From: Actinomycetospora chiangmaiensis DSM 45062 | Lineage (GTDB): Bacteria; Actinomycetota; Actinomycetes; Mycobacteriales; Pseudonocardiaceae | Assembly (NCBI RefSeq): GCF_000379625.1 | Contig: NZ_KB903225.1 | Coordinates: forward strand, 33,291-97,290 | Length of the DNA stretch: 64,000 nucleotides | Direction of reading: 5' to 3' | In this document: one piece after another, positions 50,646-59,492 of the stretch | Numbering within the stretch: the stretch's first letter is position 1 | How the letters are laid out: each line of letters starts with the position of its first letter | Position numbers and translations under genes: made by a program | The notes under the pieces: model-generated | What the model was told of the DNA's origin: nothing | The model's input: the letters and a program-made list of their open reading frames with translations, nothing else | Database searches by the model: none

Positions 50646-51170
50646 TCAGCCCAGCGGAGCGACGGGAGGGATGTCGTTGGGCCCGGTGTGGGAGAACATG
50701 TAGTTCTCCACGACCTGGACCTCGTCCTCGACGACCTCACCGGCGTCGTCGAGCAGGAACGAGCGCAGGTCGTAGGACGAGTCGGGCCCGGTGATGGCGA
50801 CGATCGCGAAGTGGACGCCGGGCTGCAGGCCCATGAACTCGATGTCCTTGACCGAGGGGTAGGCCTCGGGGAGCCCGCTGTCGGTCAGCGGGCGGCGCGG
50901 GACGCGGGTGTGGGAGTGGAAGACCACCACGGTCTCCTCGTCGCGCGTGGCGGCGTCCTTGTAGACGGCGAACTGCTCGCGGGAGTCGAAGCGGTAGTCG
51001 CTGCCCTGGGCGCCGGCGTCGTCGGCGTTCGTCATCGGCACGTAGCGCTCGGGCCGGTCGCTCTCCTCCGGGCCCAGCAGCTGACCGCACGCCTCGCGCG
51101 GGTGGTCGCGGCGGGCGTGCGCGACCATCTCCTCGACGAGGTCCCGGCGGATCACGAGCACGGCGACCAC
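50646..51170 (-). CDS. mec: CysO-cysteine metalloprotease (JAMM), with active-site insertion
   Basis: A 174-residue zinc protease releasing cysteine from CysO-Cys. RDHPREACGQLLG, FHSHT and EAYPSVKDIEF hold the JAMM ligands. In the mycobacterial enzyme HSHT is followed at once by ATEAYPS, but here about eleven extra residues (RVPRRPLTDSGLP) intervene; the DNA of this insertion contains the perfect palindrome GCCCGCTG-N5-CAGCGGGC at 50873-50893. Zinc binding should persist. GTG 51170 or inner GTGs at 51161/51155 can start it. Confidence 0.88.
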   Translation of the reverse strand: MVAVLVIRRDLVEEMVAHARRDHPREACGQLLGPEESDRPERYVPMTNADDAGAQGSDYRFDSREQFAVYKDAATRDEETVVVFHSHTRVPRRPLTDSGLPEAYPSVKDIEFMGLQPGVHFAIVAITGPDSSYDLRSFLLDDAGEVVEDEVQVVENYMFSHTGPNDIPPVAPLG

Positions 51171-51182
51171 CTTACGGGGCGC

Positions 51183-51755
51183 TCAGGGCAGCAGCACCGT
51201 GAGCAAGGAGTCCTGCAACCACGTCAGCCAGTGGTAGACGGGCAGGTGGTCGGTCCGCGGGTCGTCCGGCGGGAGCCGCTCGGGCATGTCCTCGGTCACC
51301 TCGAGGGCGGTGCCGAGCGCGAGCCGGACGTCGTTGACCGCGGTCAGCCACGCCTCGGCCTGCGGCACCGTCAGCTCGACGCGCCCGCCGCCCCCGGGGC
51401 AGGAGGCGAGCAACGTGGCGATGGCGTCGCGCTTGGCCGCGATCAGCTCGGGCTCGTTGACCGAGCGCATGGCCGCCGACAGGGCCACCCCGTCCGCGCC
51501 CGCGCCGCCCTCGGCGTCGGGACGGTGGAAGTCCGGCAGCAGCCGCGCCAGGACGGGGTCGTCCGGGGCGGTGGACGGGCCGGTCCGGATGCCGGTGAGC
51601 TCCGCGAGCTCGTCCTGCGGGCCGGCGTCCGCGCGCCCGGAGAGCATGTCGTCGACCTGCCCGACGAGCCCGCGCAGTACCGAGGCCTCGGCGGGGTCGA
51701 GCACCGCGACGTAGCGGGCGCGCTCGCCCCGCCCGTGCCGTTTCCAGGCGCGCAC
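51183..51755 (-). CDS. DUF2017 protein
   Basis: A 190-residue protein, WKRHGRGERARYVAVLDPAEASVLRGLVGQVDDML... with DFHRPDAEGGAGADGV and YHWLTWLQDSLLTVLL near the end. Matches DUF2017, always encoded next to clpS in actinobacteria and of unknown function; an adaptor-related role is inferred from context. It starts three bases after the clpS stop and lies in the same operon. Confidence 0.85.
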   Translation of the reverse strand: MRAWKRHGRGERARYVAVLDPAEASVLRGLVGQVDDMLSGRADAGPQDELAELTGIRTGPSTAPDDPVLARLLPDFHRPDAEGGAGADGVALSAAMRSVNEPELIAAKRDAIATLLASCPGGGGRVELTVPQAEAWLTAVNDVRLALGTALEVTEDMPERLPPDDPRTDHLPVYHWLTWLQDSLLTVLLP

Positions 51756-51758
51756 CGG

Positions 51759-52103
51759 CTACGACGACCGCTGCATCGTCGCCCACAGCCCCGCCGCGTG
51801 GAGCTTCGCGACGTCGCCCTCGACCTTCTCGCGGCTGCCCGACGACACGGTCGCCCGTCCCTTCTGGTGCACGTCCATCATCAGGGCGGTGGCCTTCTGC
51901 TTGTCGTAGCCGAAGATCTTCTGGAACACGTAGGTCACGTAGGACATCAGGTTGATCGGGTCGTTCCACACGATGGTCTGCCACGGGGTGTCCGCGCCGA
52001 CGAGCTCGTCGGGCAGCTCCTCCACCGTGGGCGCCGGCTCCACCGGCGCCGAGAGCACAGGGGGACGCAGCGCAGCGGAGCTCGACCCCATGGCACGGCG
52101 CAT
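51759..52103 (-). CDS. clpS: ClpS adaptor
   Basis: A 114-residue N-degron adaptor delivering substrates to ClpAP-type protease. [33 protein letters not shown] is the core with N-degron pocket residues, [33 protein letters not shown] the ClpC-contacting end. A disordered Pro-rich N-terminus of about 35 residues precedes it. Divergent from pncB with a 49-bp gap. Confidence 0.92.
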   Translation of the reverse strand: MRRAMGSSSAALRPPVLSAPVEPAPTVEELPDELVGADTPWQTIVWNDPINLMSYVTYVFQKIFGYDKQKATALMMDVHQKGRATVSSGSREKVEGDVAKLHAAGLWATMQRSS

Positions 52104-52119
52104 GTCCCCATCGTCTCAG

Positions 52120-52146
52120 TTGCACGACGGGTGCTGCATCTAGGCT
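52120..52146 (+). promoter_or_regulatory. leaderless-type promoter of pncB
   Basis: TTGCAC at 52120-52125 and TAGGCT at 52141-52146 could be -35 and -10 elements. TAGGCT is followed by six bases and then the ATG at 52153, so the transcript would begin at the first codon. No Shine-Dalgarno is present. Confidence 0.55.
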
Positions 52147-52152
52147 GAGCCG

Positions 52153-53436
52153 ATGACGGGCGGCACCGCGCTCATGACCGACCAGTACGAGCTGACGATG
52201 CTCGACGCGGCCCTGGCCGACGGCACCGCCGGCCGCCGGGCGAGCTTCGAGGTCTTCGCGCGCTCGCTGCCGCACGGCCGCCGCTACGGCGTCGTCGCGG
52301 GCACCGCGCGGGTGCTCGAGTCGCTCGCGCGCTTCTCCTACGGGGACGAGGAGCTCGCGGCGCTGCACGCGACGGGGGCACTCTCCGCGCGAGTGCTGGA
52401 CCATCTCGCGAGCTTCCGCTTCGCCGGCGACGTCGTCGGCTACCCGGAGGGCGAGCTGTACTTCCCGGGATCACCGGTGCTCACCGTCTCCGGGACGTTC
52501 GCCGAGTGCGTGCTGCTCGAGACCCTCGTGCTCTCGATCCTCAACCACGACTGCGCCATCGCCTCGGCCGCCGCCCGCATGACGACGGCGGCGGCCGGTC
52601 GCCGTCTCATCGAGATGGGCTCGCGCCGCACGCACGAGGAGGCGGCCGTCGCGGCCGCCCGGGCGGCCTACCTGGCGGGCTTCGACGCCACCTCGAACCT
52701 CGAGGCCGCGGCCCGCTACGGGGTCCCGACGACGGGGACCTCGGCGCACGCCTTCACCCTCCTGCACGACACCGAGGAGGAGGCCTTCCGCGCCCAGGTC
52801 GCCGCACTCGGCGTCGGGACGACGCTGCTGGTCGACACCTACGACATCACCGAGGGCATCGAGACCGCGGTGCGCGTCGCCGGGCCGGAGCTCGGCGCCG
52901 TCCGGATCGACTCGGGTGACCTCGGCGTGATGGCGCAGCGGGCGCGCCAGCAGCTCGACTCGCTCGGCGCCACGAGCACCCGCGTCGTGCTCTCCGGCGA
53001 CCTGGACGAGCACGCGATCGCCGGCCTGCGGGCCGAGCCGGTCGACGCGTACGGCGTCGGCACCTCCGTCGTCACCGGGTCCGGCGCGCCGACCGCGGGC
53101 ATGGTCTACAAGCTCGTCGAGGTCGAGGGCCGACCGGTGGCGAAGCGCTCGTCGTCGAAGGAGTCCCGCGGCGGCGCCAAGTCCGCGGTGCGTCGGCACC
53201 GTCCGACGGGCACCGCGGTCGAGGAGGTCGTGCACCGGCTCGACCACACCGTCGAGGTCGGCGAGCACGACCGCGTGGTGCCGGTCGACCTGGTCAAGTC
53301 CGGCGAGCCGGTGGCGGGCCTGCCCTCGCTCGCCGACGCGCGCGAGCACCTGCGCCGCAACCTCGTCGCGATCCCGTGGGAGGGCCTCAAGCTCTCCCGG
53401 GGCGAACCCGCGATCCCGACGACGTTCGTGCCCTGA
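52153..53436 (+). CDS. pncB: nicotinate phosphoribosyltransferase
   Basis: A 427-residue enzyme making nicotinate mononucleotide from nicotinate and PRPP in NAD salvage. MTDQYELTMLDAALADG is the N-terminal motif, RLIEMGSRRTHEEAAVAAARAAYLAGFDATSNLEAA the active-site region with the catalytic Ser/Arg, and LGAVRIDSGDLGVMAQ and YGVGTSVVTGSGAPT bind phosphate. The shared ancestry with mycobacterial pncB next to clpS is preserved. Works with pncA 1 kb downstream. Confidence 0.93.
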   Translation: MTGGTALMTDQYELTMLDAALADGTAGRRASFEVFARSLPHGRRYGVVAGTARVLESLARFSYGDEELAALHATGALSARVLDHLASFRFAGDVVGYPEGELYFPGSPVLTVSGTFAECVLLETLVLSILNHDCAIASAAARMTTAAAGRRLIEMGSRRTHEEAAVAAARAAYLAGFDATSNLEAAARYGVPTTGTSAHAFTLLHDTEEEAFRAQVAALGVGTTLLVDTYDITEGIETAVRVAGPELGAVRIDSGDLGVMAQRARQQLDSLGATSTRVVLSGDLDEHAIAGLRAEPVDAYGVGTSVVTGSGAPTAGMVYKLVEVEGRPVAKRSSSKESRGGAKSAVRRHRPTGTAVEEVVHRLDHTVEVGEHDRVVPVDLVKSGEPVAGLPSLADAREHLRRNLVAIPWEGLKLSRGEPAIPTTFVP

Positions 53437-53437
53437 C

Positions 53438-54331
53438 CTAGTCGTCGAGCTGCGGGCGGATCTCCGTGGCGAACCGGCCGAGCAGCTCGCGGCCCTCCGC
53501 GACGTCACCCCGGATCGTCGGGACGATCAGCTCGTCCAGCCCGGCCTCCCGCCACCGCCCGATGGTGTCCACGATCTGCGCCACGGACCCGGCGACCGCG
53601 ACCGGCGCCCGGACGTCCTCGGGCTTCCGGTCGATGGCGAGGATCGCCTGGGTGGAGCGCCGGATCTCCCCCGGGTCGCGGCCGATCCGGTCACAGTGCT
53701 CGTCCAGCACCGCGGTCTTGCGGGCGAACACCTCGGGCGTGGACCAGGTGTTCCACTCGTCGGCCCACCGCGCGACGACGCCGAGCATCCGCTGCTCGCC
53801 GGAGGCGCCGATGAGCAGCGGGATCCGGTCTGCGGCCGGCACCTGCGGGGCGTCCGTCACGGCATAGTGCCGGCCCGACACGGAGGTCCGGGGCGTGCGC
53901 AGCAGGCCGTGGAGGACGGCCAGGCTCTCCTCGAAGCGGTCGATCCGCTCCCGGACCGGCCCCAGCGGGATGCCGTAGGCGGCGTGCTCGTTGAGTTGCC
54001 ACCCGGCCCCGACCCCGAGGACGAGGCGGCCGCCGGACAGGTCCGACGTCGTCGCGGCGATGTTGGCCAGGACCGCGGGGTGCCGGTAGGTGATGCCCGC
54101 GACCAGGCTGCCGAGCCGCACGCGCGGCACGGCGGTGGCGAGTCCCGCGAGCACCGAGAAGCAGTCCCGGAGCGCGACGTCGGACCGTTCCTCGGTCCCG
54201 GTGTTGCCCATGAAGTGGTCGGCGACCCAGAGGCCGTCGTAGCCCGCGGCCTCCGCCTCGTGCGCGACGGCCACGACGTCCGTCGTCGACCAGGTGGTGT
54301 TCAGCCATGCGCTGACGGCGAGACGCGACAC
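53438..54331 (-). CDS. LLM-class F420-dependent oxidoreductase
   Basis: A 297-residue TIM-barrel enzyme of the F420-dependent subgroup. AAGYDGLWVADHFMGNTGT, RVRLGSLVAGITYRHPAVLANIAATTSDLSGGRLVLGVGAGW and ARWADEWNTWSTPEVFA are clear signatures. Substrate unknown. It separates pncB from pncA, ending one base from the pncB stop in convergent orientation. Confidence 0.85.
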   Translation of the reverse strand: MSRLAVSAWLNTTWSTTDVVAVAHEAEAAGYDGLWVADHFMGNTGTEERSDVALRDCFSVLAGLATAVPRVRLGSLVAGITYRHPAVLANIAATTSDLSGGRLVLGVGAGWQLNEHAAYGIPLGPVRERIDRFEESLAVLHGLLRTPRTSVSGRHYAVTDAPQVPAADRIPLLIGASGEQRMLGVVARWADEWNTWSTPEVFARKTAVLDEHCDRIGRDPGEIRRSTQAILAIDRKPEDVRAPVAVAGSVAQIVDTIGRWREAGLDELIVPTIRGDVAEGRELLGRFATEIRPQLDD

Positions 54332-54404
54332 GGGGCGAGGAGATCACGCTCCGCGGTGCGCGGCAACGGCGCCGGGACGGCGACCCGGGGGTGCCGTCAC
54401 CCGA

Positions 54405-54410
54405 TAGGCT
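54405..54410 (+). promoter_or_regulatory. -10 element of a leaderless-type pncA promoter
   Basis: TAGGCT, then GAAGCC, then ATG at 54417. The hexamer and spacing equal those of pncB, suggesting both NAD salvage genes share a promoter class. Confidence 0.5.
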
Positions 54411-54416
54411 GAAGCC

Positions 54417-54983
54417 ATGGCGCGCGCGCTGATCGTGGTGGACGTCCAGCTCGACTTCTGCGAGGGCGGCTCGATGGGGGTCGCCGGTGGGGCGGCGACG
54501 GCTGCCGCGATCACGCGCTTCCTCGCGGCCGAGCACGGCCGCTACGCCCACGTGGTCGCCAGTCGCGACTACCACGAGGACCCGGGCGCGCACTTCTCCG
54601 AGCAGCCCGACTTCGTCGACAGCTGGCCTGCGCACTGCCGCGTCGGCGAGGCCGGGGCGGCGTTCCACCCCGAGCTCGACGTGTCGCGCATCGAGGAGGT
54701 CTTCTCGAAGGGCCGGCACACCGCCGCGTACTCCGCGTTCGAGGGCACGTCGGAGTCCGGCGAGCGGCTCGTGGACTGGCTGCGCAACCGCGGTGTCGAC
54801 CTCGTCGAGGTCGTCGGCATCGCCACCGACCACTGCGTCCGGGCGACCGCGGTCGACGCGGCCACCGCGGGATTCGCGACGACGGTGCTCCTCGACCTGA
54901 CCGCGGGCGTCACCCCGGAGACGACGGAGGCGGCCTGCAGCACGATGCGCGAGGCGGGGGTCGTGCTCGCCCGCGCGGCCTGA
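54417..54983 (+). CDS. pncA: nicotinamidase
   Basis: A 188-residue isochorismatase-fold amidase converting nicotinamide to nicotinate. VVDVQLDFCEGGSMG carries the catalytic Asp, EEVFSKGRHTAAYSAF the Lys, and VGIATDHCVRATAVDAATAGF the nucleophile Cys. Metal ligands fall in YHEDPGAHF and GSW-type DSWPAHC segments. Feeds nicotinate to pncB encoded nearby. Leaderless ATG. Confidence 0.92.
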   Translation: MARALIVVDVQLDFCEGGSMGVAGGAATAAAITRFLAAEHGRYAHVVASRDYHEDPGAHFSEQPDFVDSWPAHCRVGEAGAAFHPELDVSRIEEVFSKGRHTAAYSAFEGTSESGERLVDWLRNRGVDLVEVVGIATDHCVRATAVDAATAGFATTVLLDLTAGVTPETTEAACSTMREAGVVLARAA

Positions 54984-54984
54984 C

Positions 54985-55002
54985 CCTTCCCGACGACGGG
55001 TC
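54985..55002. repeat. dispersed 14-19 bp word, copy 6 (intergenic, after pncA stop)
   Basis: CCTTCCCGACGACGGGTC begins two bases past the pncA stop codon, the same position relative to the stop as the copy after trpS. The rest of the 54984-55167 gap shows nothing recognisable. Confidence 0.85.
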
Positions 55003-55167
55003 CGGCCCGGTCGGCGGTGATCTCCGTCTCGCCGGGTGGGTCCCGGCCCGTCCGGGCATCACCGTGGGGAGTACCTCGTCGGGCCCCGCGCGAGAGGCCG
55101 TCGGCCTCCTCGACGACCAGGAACGACCGTGGCGGCACCGCCGCGGCGGCGACCGGATCGAGGACCG

Positions 55168-56181
55168 ATGACCGTCCGCAGCAGTGGCTCGCGCACCGAG
55201 CCGACCTTCGCCGAGCTCACGGCCCGCATCAAGGCCGCCGGCCTCCTGCGACGCCGGCCGGGCGTCTACGCGACGGTGCTCGGCACGAACGTGCTGCTGC
55301 TCGCCGGCACCGTCACGGCCTTCGTGCTGCTGGGCCCGTCGTGGTGGCAGCTCGTCACCGCCGCGGTCCTCGGCGTCGTGACCACCCAGCTCGCCTTCGT
55401 CGGCCACGACGCGGGCCACCGCCAGATCTTCGCCGGCCGACGCGCGAACGACGTCGTCGGCCACCTGCACGGTGCGCTGGTCGGCATGAGCTTCGGGGCC
55501 TGGGTGGTGAAGCACAACACCCACCACGCGTCGCCGAACCACGCGGACGCCGACCCGGACATCGACATCCCGGTCCTCGCGTTCAGCGTCGAGCAGGCCG
55601 CCGATCGGCGCGGCTTCGCGCGGTGGGCCGTCGCCCACCAGGCGTTCCTGTTCCTCCCGCTCCTGCTCCTCGAGGGCTGGAACCTGCACCTGGTCGCGTT
55701 CCAGGAGGCGCTCCGCCGGCGGGTGCCGCGACCGAGGCTGGAGATCGCGCTGCTCACGGCGCACGTGCTCGGCTACCTCGCGGCCGTCCTGCTCGTGCTC
55801 ACGCCGTGGCAGGCCGTCGCCTTCGTCCTCGTGCACCAGGCTGTGTGGGGAGTGGCGATGGGCCTCGCGTTCGCCCCGAACCACAAGGGGATGCCGGTGC
55901 TCCCCCGGGGCACGCAGCTCGACCACCTGCACAAGCAGGTCCTCACCTCGCGCGACGTACGCGGCGGGCGGGTCCTGGGCTACCTGCTCGGCGGCCTGGA
56001 GCACCAGGTCACCCACCACCTCTTCCCCCGCATGCCGCGGCCGAACCTCGCGCGTGGGCAGGTACTGGTCGAGGCCTTCTGCCTCGAGCACGGCCTGCCG
56101 TACACCCGCGTCGGCGCGCTGGACTCCTACCGCCAGGTGCTGCGCCACCTCCACGAGGTGTCCGCGCCGCTGCGCGCGTGA
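55168..56181 (+). CDS. fatty acid desaturase (membrane acyl-lipid type)
   Basis: A 337-residue diiron membrane desaturase. The three histidine boxes are GHDAGH, HNTHH and HQVTHH, in the right order and spacing, with four predicted helices. A cytoplasmic N-terminus precedes VYATVLGTNVLLLAGTVT. It probably introduces a cis double bond into acyl lipids using a ferredoxin or cytochrome partner not encoded nearby. ATG 55168 is chosen; the open frame extends further upstream but has no better start. Confidence 0.85.
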   Translation: MTVRSSGSRTEPTFAELTARIKAAGLLRRRPGVYATVLGTNVLLLAGTVTAFVLLGPSWWQLVTAAVLGVVTTQLAFVGHDAGHRQIFAGRRANDVVGHLHGALVGMSFGAWVVKHNTHHASPNHADADPDIDIPVLAFSVEQAADRRGFARWAVAHQAFLFLPLLLLEGWNLHLVAFQEALRRRVPRPRLEIALLTAHVLGYLAAVLLVLTPWQAVAFVLVHQAVWGVAMGLAFAPNHKGMPVLPRGTQLDHLHKQVLTSRDVRGGRVLGYLLGGLEHQVTHHLFPRMPRPNLARGQVLVEAFCLEHGLPYTRVGALDSYRQVLRHLHEVSAPLRA

Positions 56182-56182
56182 G

Positions 56183-56839
56183 TCAGCCGAGCACCTCCAG
56201 CGCGTAGGTGGACACCCGCCGGTCCCAGGTCGTCGCGACGGCCTCGACGATCACGGCGAGGGCCACGTCCACGGTGAACTCCACCTCGAGCACCTCCGCA
56301 CCGGCGATCCCCTGGTAGGCCTCCGGCTGCCGGAGGGACACGGCGGCCCCGAACCTCGGTCGGGCCGGTCGGTCGTCGACGACCACGAGTTCGTCGAGCA
56401 GACCCAGGAACCGGTGCGGCAGGACGAGCTCCTCCGCCCAGTGCCCGGCGTAGTAGGGCCAGTCGGTCGACGGTGCGCGGACGTTCTCGACATCCATCTC
56501 GTGGGCGGCGTGACCCGGGTACTGCACGGTGAGGACGTCTCCCGCCCGGCCGTACTCCCCACCGCCGGACGTGGTGACCCGCCAGCGGTCCCGGTCCTCG
56601 AGCACGATGACGCACTCGTCGTGTGCGTTCCCGGTGGGGGGCGGCCCCGCCTCACGGAAGGGCGAGAACCGGCGCGGTAGCTCGCCGGGCGGCGGTCCCT
56701 GCACGGTCTCGTAGTCCGCCGTCGCCCGGAACGCCCCGATCGGCGCGGCGACGACGCTCGCGAGCAGGCGCCCCACCAGCGCCGCGTCGGGTCGACGAGG
56801 TGTCGCACGGGCCGCGGTTCCGGGCTCAGGGTCGTCCAC
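56183..56839 (-). CDS. uncharacterised protein
   Basis: A 218-residue soluble protein, with PRRPDAALVGRLLASVVAAPIGAF, DECVIVLEDRDRWRVTTSGGG and YPGHAAHEMDVENVRAPSTDWPYYAGHWAEELVLPHRFLGLLDE. I do not recognise a family. It overlaps the next gene on the same strand (56826) by 14 nt, so both are probably expressed together. It faces the desaturase gene tail to tail. It has no signal peptide or membrane span. Confidence 0.6.
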   Translation of the reverse strand: MDDPEPGTAARATPRRPDAALVGRLLASVVAAPIGAFRATADYETVQGPPPGELPRRFSPFREAGPPPTGNAHDECVIVLEDRDRWRVTTSGGGEYGRAGDVLTVQYPGHAAHEMDVENVRAPSTDWPYYAGHWAEELVLPHRFLGLLDELVVVDDRPARPRFGAAVSLRQPEAYQGIAGAEVLEVEFTVDVALAVIVEAVATTWDRRVSTYALEVLG

Positions 56840-57278
56840 AGAGGATCTCCTGGTCGTTCTCTTCGTAGGCGGAGGCCGAGAAGGTGCCGTGCGGGAACGT
56901 CACGGTCCCATGGACCTCGGTGCGGCAGCGGTGGAGGGAACCGGGCTCGCAGCGTGCGGCGACCGTCTCCCGGTGGTCCTGCGCGAACACGGCCGGTCCC
57001 TTCGTGGAGGTCGCGGGGAGCTCCGCGACCAGCTCCCAGCCCCAGAAGCGCGACCGGTACGTCGCACCCGAGACGGTGTTCGTGACGACCGGCATCGTGC
57101 GGCAGAAGCTCTCGATACGGGTGTGGACCTCGTCGTACGCCCGGCTGAAGTGCGGTCGGTTGACGCGAACGCCGCAGTCCTCCGACGCGGCGAGCCGTGG
57201 AGCGGCTGCGGCCGACCCCTCCGTCACGAGCACGGCCCCGGCGACGAGGACGATGACGATGACGAGCAGACGGCGCAT
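56826..57278 (-). CDS. small secreted protein
   Basis: A 150-residue exported protein. MRRLLVIVIVLVAGAVLVTEGSAAAAP is a signal peptide (cleavage after SAAAA), and the mature part has five Cys, including EDCGVRVNRPHF, SFCRTMP, RCEPGSLHRCRTE and EILCGRP, likely disulfide bonded. Function unknown. Translationally coupled to the downstream gene of unknown role. The 150-bp gap to dinG holds nothing else notable. Confidence 0.65.
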   Translation of the reverse strand: MRRLLVIVIVLVAGAVLVTEGSAAAAPRLAASEDCGVRVNRPHFSRAYDEVHTRIESFCRTMPVVTNTVSGATYRSRFWGWELVAELPATSTKGPAVFAQDHRETVAARCEPGSLHRCRTEVHGTVTFPHGTFSASAYEENDQEILCGRP

Positions 57279-57428
57279 GCGGACTCCCGAGCCGGTGAGG
57301 TGCCTTCACCTCCACCAACTCGCGCGGGCCTGCGCCGGATCCACGGATCACCCCACCGGAGCAATCGTGGCGGTGCCGGGAACCGATCGGGCGCGTCCGT
57401 AGTCTGAGCCCGCGAAGGGGGTGCGGGC

Positions 57429-59486
57429 ATGGCGCAGCTGACGGAGTCGGTCACGGACACCGCGCCGGTGGCGGACCTGCTCGCCGCCGCGGTCGAGGCG
57501 CTGGGCGGGACCGAGCGGACGGGCCAGCAGGAGATGGCGGCCGCCGTCGAGCGGGCCCTCCGCACGGGTGAGCACCTCGCGGTGCAGGCCGGCACGGGCA
57601 CCGGGAAGTCGCTGGCCTACCTCGTCCCGTCGATCCGGCACGCGCTGGAGGCCGACCAGGCGGTGGTCGTGTCCACCGCGACGATCGCGCTGCAGGCCCA
57701 GCTGGTCGACCGCGACCTGCCGCGGCTGACGAAGGCCCTCGAGCCCGTCCTCGGGCGGAAGCCGACGTTCGCGATCCTCAAGGGACGCGGGAACTACCTC
57801 TGCCGCCACAAGATCGAGTCCGGGGCGCAGGCCGAGGACCCGGGCGACGAGCAGCTCTTCGACCCGTTCCAGGTCTCGGCGCTGGGCCGGCAGGTCACCC
57901 GGCTGCACGAGTGGGCCGAGCAGACGACGACCGGCGACCGCGACGAACTCGTCCCCGGCGTGCCCGACCGCGCGTGGCGCCAGGTCAGCGTCACCGCCCG
58001 CGAGTGCCTCGGCGCGTCCCGGTGCCCGGTCGCCGAGGACTGCTTCTCCGAGCTCGCCCGGCACCGGGCGGGCGCCGCCGACGTCGTCGTCACCAACCAC
58101 GCGCTGCTCGCGATCGACGCGATCGAGGGGCGCGCGGTGCTGCCCGAGCACGACGTCGTGGTGGTCGACGAGGCCCACAACCTGGTCGACCGCGTCACCT
58201 CGGTGGCGACCGGCGAGCTCACCGGCTCGAGCGCCACCGCCGCCGCCCGCCGCTGCGCGAAGCTGATCGACCAGGCGCTGGCCGACCAGCTCGTCGACGC
58301 CGGTGAGGGCCTCGACGCGGTGTTGCTGGACACGCCGGTCGGCCGCTGGGAGAACCTCCCGGAGCCCGTGGGTCGGATGCTGGCGGCGATCCGCAACGCG
58401 GCGTGGGCGTGCAAGCAGGCGCTCGGCCCGGAGCGGGAGAAGGGGCCGAAGGAGAACGACACCGACGCGGCCAACCGCCGCTTCGCCACCGCGATGGTCG
58501 AGGAGGTCCACGACGTCGCGGGCCGGCTGCTCACGGCCTTCGACCGCGAGGACCCGGCGACCCGGCCGGACGTCGTGTGGCTCTCCGAGCGCGAGCTCGG
58601 GTCGAGCACGGTGCGGGCGTTGCACGTCGCACCCCTGTCGGTCGCGGGTCTGCTCGCGAGCCGCCTCTTCGGGCAGTCGACCGTGGTCCTCACCAGCGCG
58701 ACCCTCGTGCTCGGCGGCTCCTTCGACGCCCTCGCCCGTCAGTGGGGCCTGCCGGTCGACAAGAAGAGCGACCTTCCCGACGACGGGTCCGGCCACGGCA
58801 ACGACCCGGCCACCAATCTCGTGTGGCACGGCCTCGACGTCGGCTCGCCGTTCGCCCACGCCAAGGCCGGGATCCTCTACGTCGCCCGGCACCTGCCGCC
58901 CCCGGGACGCGACGGCCTCTCCCCCGCGGTGCTCGACGAGATCGACGGCCTCGTGCGCGCCGCCGGCGGCCGGGCGCTCGGGCTGTTCTCGTCGATGCGG
59001 GCCGCGAAGCAGGCGACCGAGGACCTCCGCGGCCGCTGGGACGGCACCGTCCTGTGCCAGGGCGAGGACTCGACGAACACGCTGGTGCAGAAGTTCGCCG
59101 CCGAGACCGGCAGCGTGCTCTTCGGCACGATCTCGCTCTGGCAGGGCGTGGACGTCCCGGGCGAGTCGCTGCAGCTCGTGATGATCGACCGCATCCCGTT
59201 CCCGCGCCCGGACGACCCGCTCGTCGCCGCCCGACAGCGCGCGGTCGACGCCCGCGGCGGGAACGGCTTCCTCACCGTCTCCGCCACACATGCGGCGCTG
59301 CTCCTGGCCCAGGGCGCCGGGCGGCTCCTGCGCGGCACCGGCGACCGCGGGGTGGTCGCGATCCTCGACTCCCGGGTCGCGACGAAGCAGTACGGCGGTT
59401 TCCTGCGCGGCTCCCTGCCGCCGTTCTGGACGACGAGCGACCCGGCCGTCGTCCGCGGGGCCCTCGAGCGCCTCCGGGGCGACTGA
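57429..59486 (+). CDS. dinG: DinG-family ATP-dependent DNA helicase
   Basis: A 685-residue superfamily-2 helicase (XPD type) unwinding damaged or structured DNA. Motif I is LAVQAGTGTGKSLAYLVPS, motif II VVVVDEAHNLVDR and motif VI LAQGAGRLLRG. Four Cys in NYLCRH and ECLGASRCPVAEDCF match the iron-sulphur cluster site of DinG/XPD. It starts at ATG 57429 and contains dispersed-word copy 7. Regulatory elements not clear. Confidence 0.9.
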   Translation: MAQLTESVTDTAPVADLLAAAVEALGGTERTGQQEMAAAVERALRTGEHLAVQAGTGTGKSLAYLVPSIRHALEADQAVVVSTATIALQAQLVDRDLPRLTKALEPVLGRKPTFAILKGRGNYLCRHKIESGAQAEDPGDEQLFDPFQVSALGRQVTRLHEWAEQTTTGDRDELVPGVPDRAWRQVSVTARECLGASRCPVAEDCFSELARHRAGAADVVVTNHALLAIDAIEGRAVLPEHDVVVVDEAHNLVDRVTSVATGELTGSSATAAARRCAKLIDQALADQLVDAGEGLDAVLLDTPVGRWENLPEPVGRMLAAIRNAAWACKQALGPEREKGPKENDTDAANRRFATAMVEEVHDVAGRLLTAFDREDPATRPDVVWLSERELGSSTVRALHVAPLSVAGLLASRLFGQSTVVLTSATLVLGGSFDALARQWGLPVDKKSDLPDDGSGHGNDPATNLVWHGLDVGSPFAHAKAGILYVARHLPPPGRDGLSPAVLDEIDGLVRAAGGRALGLFSSMRAAKQATEDLRGRWDGTVLCQGEDSTNTLVQKFAAETGSVLFGTISLWQGVDVPGESLQLVMIDRIPFPRPDDPLVAARQRAVDARGGNGFLTVSATHAALLLAQGAGRLLRGTGDRGVVAILDSRVATKQYGGFLRGSLPPFWTTSDPAVVRGALERLRGD
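58772..58789. repeat. dispersed 14-19 bp word, copy 7 (inside dinG)
   Basis: CCTTCCCGACGACGGGTC on the coding strand, read as L-P-D-D-G-S in a variable region between helicase motifs. Confidence 0.85.
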
Positions 59487-59492
59487 CCGGCC

